A stretch of 9,496 nt of DNA from Proteobacteria bacterium ST_bin16. GTDB taxonomy: Bacteria; Pseudomonadota; Gammaproteobacteria; Burkholderiales; Nitrosomonadaceae. This document shows positions 5,943-9,496 of the stretch, in pieces. The translations under genes were made by a program, and so were the position numbers. The notes beneath the pieces are model-generated. The model ran no database searches and was not told the DNA's origin. It was given only the letters and a program-made list of their open reading frames with translations. How positions within the stretch are numbered: position 1 is the stretch's first letter; each line of letters begins with the position of its first letter. The stretch spans positions 1 through 9,496 of the forward strand of contig MSXT01000033.1 of NCBI GenBank assembly GCA_002083595.1, read 5' to 3'.

Positions 5943-7397
5943 GTGAAAATCATCATTCTGGGTGCGGGTCAAGTCGGTTCGTCGGTGGCTGAGAGCTTGG
6001 TCAGTGAAGCCAACGACATTACGATGGTCGATGTCGATTCCAAACGTTTGGCGCTATTGCAGGATCGCTTGGATTTGCGTACGGTTGTTGGCAATGCGTC
6101 GCATCCATCAGTGTTGGTGAATGCCGGTGCGCATGATGCGGATATGGTGCTGGCCGTAACAGAACACGATGAAACCAATCTGGTGGCGTGTAAGCTTGCC
6201 GCCACACTGTTTAACACCCCAACTAAAATTGCCCGGATCCGCTCTACGGAGTATTTGACGCATCCGGAAATTTTTTCAACGGAGAATTTCTGCGTCGATT
6301 TTGCCATTTCTCCGGAACAGATTCTGACTGAATATATTGAGAAACTCGTTGAGTTTCCCGAAGCCTTGCAGGTGTTGGATTTTGCATCGGGAAAAGTAAG
6401 CTTGGTGGCGGTGCGCGCGTTAAAAGGCGGTTCGTTGGTCGGGCAGGAATTACAGCAATTGCGTAAGCATGTGCCCAATGTGGATACGCGCGTGGCGGCT
6501 ATTTTCCGTCAAGACCGGCCGATCATTCCGGAAGGCGACACCATCATCGAAGCTGAAGATGAGGTATTTTTCATTGCCGCAGCCGAAGACATACGCACCG
6601 TCATGCGGGAATTGCGCAAAATGGACAAGCCGGTCAAGCACGTGATGATCGCCGGTGGCGGAAAAATCGGCAGGCGTCTGGCCATGACATTGGAGAAAGA
6701 TTATCAGGTCAGGATCATAGAACGTAATTACCAAGCTTGTGAGCGCTTGGCTGGTGAATTGAGCAGTGCGCTGGTGCTGCACGGCGATGCAACGGATGAA
6801 ACCTTGCTGGAAAATGAGAGCATCGCCGAAATGGATTTGTTTTGCGCGCTGACGAATGACGAAGAGAACAACATTATGGCAGCGTTGTTGGCGAAACGGA
6901 TGGGGGCGCATAAAGTGATCGCGCTGATCAATCGCCGCGCTTACGTGGACTTGGTGCAGGGCAGCCGTATTGATATCGCGATCTCGCCAGCGCAAGTGAC
7001 GATCGGTTCATTGCTGGCTTATGTCCGGCACGGCGATGTTGCTGCTGTGCACAGCCTGCGGCGCGGTGCGGCGGAGGCACTGGAGCTGGTCGCGCATGGC
7101 GATGCCAGATCGTCCAATGTGGTCGGGCGCAAGATTGATGAAATCAAGCTGCCTAAAGGCGCGACCATTGGCGCAATAGTACGTGGTCTACCGAGAACCG
7201 AAGGGTTATTCGGCGAGAGTTTGAGTTCCGCAGAACTGGAAAAGAATCTAGCTGAGTCGAGTCACTCGATACGCGTCATCATTGCGCATCACGATACGGT
7301 GATCGAATCGGAGGATCATGTGATTCTATTTGTGGTCAACCGGAAAATGATTCGCGAAGTGGAAAAACTGTTTCAGGTTAACGTTGGTTTTCTGTAG
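5943..7397 (+). CDS. trkA: Trk potassium uptake system, NAD-binding regulatory subunit TrkA
   Basis: A peripheral cytoplasmic protein that binds the TrkH channel and gates potassium uptake in response to nucleotides. It has the duplicated family architecture: RCK_N (ILGAGQVGSSVAESL, acidic VDVDSKR) and TrkA_C in the first half, then a second RCK_N (IAGGGKIGRRLAMTLE, 236-251) and TrkA_C in the second half. Both glycine-rich nucleotide loops are intact. At 484 residues it is longer than the E. coli protein (458). The extra length sits near 416-443, between TIGAIVRG and RVIIAHHDTVIE, where E. coli goes almost directly from one strand to the next. Translation starts at GTG 5943 with only a weak ribosome site (an AGG about 10 nt upstream), which suggests coupling to the phosphatase gene ending 9 nt before. 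trkH follows after 11 nt. Confidence 0.96.
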   Translation: MKIIILGAGQVGSSVAESLVSEANDITMVDVDSKRLALLQDRLDLRTVVGNASHPSVLVNAGAHDADMVLAVTEHDETNLVACKLAATLFNTPTKIARIRSTEYLTHPEIFSTENFCVDFAISPEQILTEYIEKLVEFPEALQVLDFASGKVSLVAVRALKGGSLVGQELQQLRKHVPNVDTRVAAIFRQDRPIIPEGDTIIEAEDEVFFIAAAEDIRTVMRELRKMDKPVKHVMIAGGGKIGRRLAMTLEKDYQVRIIERNYQACERLAGELSSALVLHGDATDETLLENESIAEMDLFCALTNDEENNIMAALLAKRMGAHKVIALINRRAYVDLVQGSRIDIAISPAQVTIGSLLAYVRHGDVAAVHSLRRGAAEALELVAHGDARSSNVVGRKIDEIKLPKGATIGAIVRGLPRTEGLFGESLSSAELEKNLAESSHSIRVIIAHHDTVIESEDHVILFVVNRKMIREVEKLFQVNVGFL

Positions 7398-7408
7398 CAC
7401 ATCATTCC

Positions 7409-8866
7409 ATGAATCGGTTGCTTACGGTTGTTAATGTGCTGGGCAAAATGGTGCTGGTATTCGGGCTGACCATGCTGATTCCATTCGGTTTGGCGTTATG
7501 GATCGATGACGGTGCGCGTTTTGTTTTCGGTGAATCTATTCTGATTACCCTGGGTAGTGGTTTAGTCATGTGGCTCGCGACACGCCGCTATCAACGTGAA
7601 TTGCAGACACGCGATGGCTTTTTGCTGGTGGTCATGGTGTGGTCCGGGTTACCGGCTTTTGCCATGCTGCCATTACTGCTGTATTTGCCCGAACTCAATC
7701 TCAGCATGGCTTATTTTGAAGCTGTTTCGGGCTTAACCGCTACCGGCGGTACGGTATTGTCGGGGTTGGATGCGTTGCCGCCGTCCATCAACTTATGGCG
7801 CGGCGAAATCGTGTGGCTTGGCGGTATGGGGCTGATTGTGCTAGCGGTGGCGATCTTGCCGCTGCTGGGTGTCGGCGGCCGGCAATTGCTGAATGCCGAA
7901 ATACCGGGTCCCATGAAAGAAAACAAGCTGACGCCGCGTATCGCCGAGACGGCCAAAGGGTTGTGGTCGATCTACGCGAGCCTGACCTTGATATGCGTTT
8001 TTGCTTACAAGTGGGCTGGCATGGATTGGTTTGATGCGGTCATGCACGCTTTTACGACTCTGGGATTGGGTGGTTTTTCATCGCATGACGCAAGTTATGC
8101 TTATTGGGACTCTCCGCTCATCGAATCGGTTGCAATAGTCTTTATGCTGATTGCCGGGATAAATTTTGCGACCCATTTTCTGGCTTGGCGGGCAAAAAAT
8201 TTAACTCCATATCGCTATGATTCCGAAGTGAGCTGGTATGTCATGATCCTTTTTCTCAGTTGCGCCGGATTGGCATTTTATCTTTGGTTAACCGGCGTTT
8301 ACTCCGAACCGCTGATAGCCTTGCGTTATGCTGCTTTCAATATCGTGTCGGTTGCCACGACGACCGGTTACAGTAACACCGATTACAACCTGTGGCCGAT
8401 ATTCGTTCCTCTCTGGATGTTATTTTTATCCGGATTTTGCACTTCTTCAGGCTCCACTGGCGGTGGCATTAAGATGATACGGGCCCGTATTCTGTATCAG
8501 CAGGTTTATCGTGAAATTATTACGATTATGCATCCCAATGCGGTAATGCCCGCGAAACTGGGAAGAAGTGTGCTGGCAAGCCGGGTCATTCTTGCAGTCT
8601 TGGTATTTCTGTTTGTTTATACGGCGAGTATCGTGCTGATGATGCTGATGCTCACATTGAGCGGATTGGATGTCATTACAGCTTTTTCGGCCGCGGTGGC
8701 TTGCATCAATAATCTAGGGCCGGGGCTTGGGGAAATTGGACCAGCAACCACTTATGCATCGCTAACGGATTTTCAGACATGGATATGTAGCTTTGCCATG
8801 TTGCTGGGTAGATTGGAATTTTTTACCGTGCTCGCTATATTTACGCCTGCATTCTGGAGGAAATAA
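7409..8866 (+). CDS. trkH: Trk potassium transporter channel subunit TrkH
   Basis: An inner-membrane potassium channel-like transporter (485 residues) with four repeated membrane-pore-membrane units. All four selectivity-filter glycines can be placed: TATGGT (110-115), TTLGLGGFS (216-224), ATTTGYS (316-322) and NNLGPG (434-439). The flexible intramembrane gating loop is visible as SSGSTGGGIKMIR (346-358), and the pore-blocking arginine of the fourth unit as LLGRLEFF (Arg468). Long hydrophobic stretches run from residue 11 to the end. No good ribosome site precedes the ATG, consistent with translation coupled to trkA. Together with TrkA it forms a complete low-affinity uptake system. The last codons lie inside a hairpin that also covers the stop. 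trkG is a paralogue name, but trkH is the safer choice. Confidence 0.96.
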   Translation: MNRLLTVVNVLGKMVLVFGLTMLIPFGLALWIDDGARFVFGESILITLGSGLVMWLATRRYQRELQTRDGFLLVVMVWSGLPAFAMLPLLLYLPELNLSMAYFEAVSGLTATGGTVLSGLDALPPSINLWRGEIVWLGGMGLIVLAVAILPLLGVGGRQLLNAEIPGPMKENKLTPRIAETAKGLWSIYASLTLICVFAYKWAGMDWFDAVMHAFTTLGLGGFSSHDASYAYWDSPLIESVAIVFMLIAGINFATHFLAWRAKNLTPYRYDSEVSWYVMILFLSCAGLAFYLWLTGVYSEPLIALRYAAFNIVSVATTTGYSNTDYNLWPIFVPLWMLFLSGFCTSSGSTGGGIKMIRARILYQQVYREIITIMHPNAVMPAKLGRSVLASRVILAVLVFLFVYTASIVLMMLMLTLSGLDVITAFSAAVACINNLGPGLGEIGPATTYASLTDFQTWICSFAMLLGRLEFFTVLAIFTPAFWRK

Positions 8867-8879
8867 AATCCAGAATGTA
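8848..8879 (+). terminator. Stem-loop over the trkH stop codon, possible terminator or 3' stabiliser
   Basis: CATTCTGGA (8850-8858) pairs exactly with TCCAGAATG (8869-8877); a G-U and a T-A pair extend the stem to 11 bp around a 10-nt loop. The stop codon (8864-8866) is in the loop. No T-run follows, so it is not a textbook intrinsic terminator. It may stabilise the trkH message end or weaken read-through into pilG, which starts 50 nt after the stop. Confidence 0.4.
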
Positions 8880-8916
8880 CAGCTCAGTTTATGCCAAATT
8901 TTCGTAAGGAGTATGG

Positions 8917-9312
8917 GTGGATAATGCCGGTGTATTGAAGGGTATTAAAGTCATGGTGATCGATGACAGTAACACGATTCGGAAAAGTGCCGAAATTTTT
9001 CTAAGACCATTTGGTTGTGAAGTCATATTAGCAGAAGATGGTTTCGATGCGATGTCTAAGATTGTTGAGAATCAGCCTGATATTATTTTTTTGGATATCA
9101 CAATGCCGCGACTGGATGGTTATCAAGCGTGTAAGTTAATAAAAAATAATCCAATTTATCAGTCTACGCCGGTGATTATGTTATCTAGCAAAGATGGATT
9201 ATTTGATAAAGCGCGGGGCAGAATGGCAGGATCGAGCGATTATCTGACTAAACCATTTACCGCAGAGGGTTTATTGAGCATAATACGCAGCTATACTTTG
9301 CAGCAAAATTAA
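8917..9312 (+). CDS. pilG: Single-domain response regulator, PilG-like (type IV pilus twitching control)
   Basis: A 131-residue protein made only of a receiver (CheY-like) domain, with no output domain. The phosphorylation site is complete: acidic pair Asp16-Asp17, phosphoacceptor Asp60 in IIFLDITMP, the conserved Ser at 90/91 and Lys112 in LTKPF. The segment MLSSKDGLFDKARGRMAGS matches PilG proteins closely. These receive phosphate from the ChpA/PilL kinase and act with PilB to drive type IV pilus extension. The start is GTG 8917, chosen because AAGGAG (8906-8911) lies 5 nt before it; the ATG at 8913 reads only three codons. The gene is AT-richer than trkA/trkH. In most pil-chp clusters pilH follows closely, but here 168 nt separate it from the next start, so the rest of the cluster may lie past the window. 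Another CheY-type protein is the alternative. Confidence 0.85.
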   Translation: MDNAGVLKGIKVMVIDDSNTIRKSAEIFLRPFGCEVILAEDGFDAMSKIVENQPDIIFLDITMPRLDGYQACKLIKNNPIYQSTPVIMLSSKDGLFDKARGRMAGSSDYLTKPFTAEGLLSIIRSYTLQQN

Positions 9313-9428
9313 GTAACCTTATTTGGCTAGTGAGAATGCCATTCTAATCTTCCATTGAGTTTAGTAAGGAGAGTGGGATTTATTTTTAATATGCTTGAGG
9401 AGTGTTTTCTTAGTATTTGTATACGAAG

Positions 9429-9434
9429 TAGAAT
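9429..9434 (+). promoter_or_regulatory. Possible -10 element for the last gene
   Basis: TAGAAT matches five of six bases of the -10 consensus. The -35 at 18-nt spacing (TTTTCT, 9405-9410) is weak. A transcript from here would begin about 9441, giving a leader of roughly 40 nt that contains the hairpin at 9452-9480. Confidence 0.25.
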
Positions 9435-9451
9435 CGGGTAGGTTTTGAGTA

Positions 9452-9480
9452 AAAATCCCTAAATTAGAGCAGGGGATTTT
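9452..9480 (+). promoter_or_regulatory. Hairpin covering the ribosome site of the last gene
   Basis: AAAATCCC (9452-9459) pairs exactly with GGGATTTT (9473-9480) around a 13-nt loop. The right arm contains most of AGGGG (9471-9475), the ribosome site 5 nt before the ATG at 9481. When folded, the messenger would hide that site. This could be a simple translational control element, a weak terminator for pilG or chance. Confidence 0.4.
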
Positions 9481-9496
9481 ATGACAAATGACTTGA
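9481..9496 (+). CDS. Start of a further gene, cut by the window edge
   Basis: ATG at 9481 reads M-T-N-D-L to the end of the window, preceded by AGGGG at 5 nt. Only five codons are present, so the product cannot be named. Its place after pilG suggests another chemotaxis-like pilus gene (pilH or pilI), but this is a guess from usual gene order. Confidence 0.45.

Larger units (their letters stand above)
9313..9480 (+). other. Leader region before the last gene
   Basis: No convincing gene is visible. A small hairpin (AGAAT-GCC-ATTCT, 9333-9345) follows pilG but lacks a T-run. The rest is AT-rich, with a possible promoter near 9429 and a hairpin at the end, both listed separately. A 22-codon frame starting at GTG 9373 was judged not real. 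Confidence 0.4.

Noticed and set aside
5969..6478. A 169-codon minus-strand frame inside trkA
   Set aside because: Shadow of TrkA; Ser/Thr-rich random composition and no start signals.
6450..6995. A 181-codon minus-strand frame inside trkA
   Set aside because: It is antisense to an intact TrkA with both nucleotide-binding loops; its His/Gln/Phe-rich content is typical of a shadow frame.
9373..9441. A 22-codon frame from GTG 9373 after a TAAGGAGA sequence
   Set aside because: The spacing to the ribosome-like site is only 2-3 nt, the peptide has no recognisable feature, and it lies in the leader of the next gene.
1..9496. Mobile element, CRISPR array, tRNA or rRNA gene
   Set aside because: No transposase or integrase frame, no regularly spaced repeats, and no cloverleaf or rRNA-like conserved stretch was seen in the gaps between genes.

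Overview
The window reads as ordinary chromosomal DNA from a betaproteobacterium. The protein sequences look most like Nitrosomonadaceae (Nitrosomonas-type ammonia oxidisers). This is inference from remembered family resemblance: a Calvin-cycle-type class II aldolase, an ArgA-YggX pair, TrkA/TrkH and a PilG-type regulator. No rRNA, tRNA, CRISPR array, insertion sequence or phage gene is visible.

Layout. (1) 34-1098 (+): fructose-bisphosphate aldolase with a strong ribosome site. (2) 1099-1836: a gene-poor, AT-richer stretch with a perfect 14-bp inverted repeat and one small exported protein of unknown function. Its signal-peptide frame has no usable start codon, so the gene is probably damaged by a 1-nt frameshift. 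(3) 4420 down to 1837 (-): rsmE, argA and yggX, a housekeeping set. rsmE and argA are 8 nt apart. argA and yggX are separated by 176 nt holding a short palindrome and a possible degenerate REP-like element. (4) 4421-4584: a divergent intergenic region. (5) 4585-8866 (+): a tight run of a thioredoxin-fold protein, an inositol-monophosphatase-family phosphatase, trkA and trkH, with gaps of 2, 9 and 11 nt, so probably one transcript. trkA and trkH give the regulatory and channel subunits of a potassium uptake system. (6) 8917-9312 (+): a single-domain PilG-like response regulator, then a 168-nt leader ending in a hairpin that covers the ribosome site of the next gene. Only the first 16 bases of that gene are present.

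Most of the window is well-understood housekeeping, and I do not see a new multi-gene system. The points worth a second look are small: the frameshifted or start-less exported orphan, a roughly 28-residue insertion in the C-terminal domain of TrkA, the hairpin at the end of the window, the hairpin over the trkH stop, and two unexplained palindromes.
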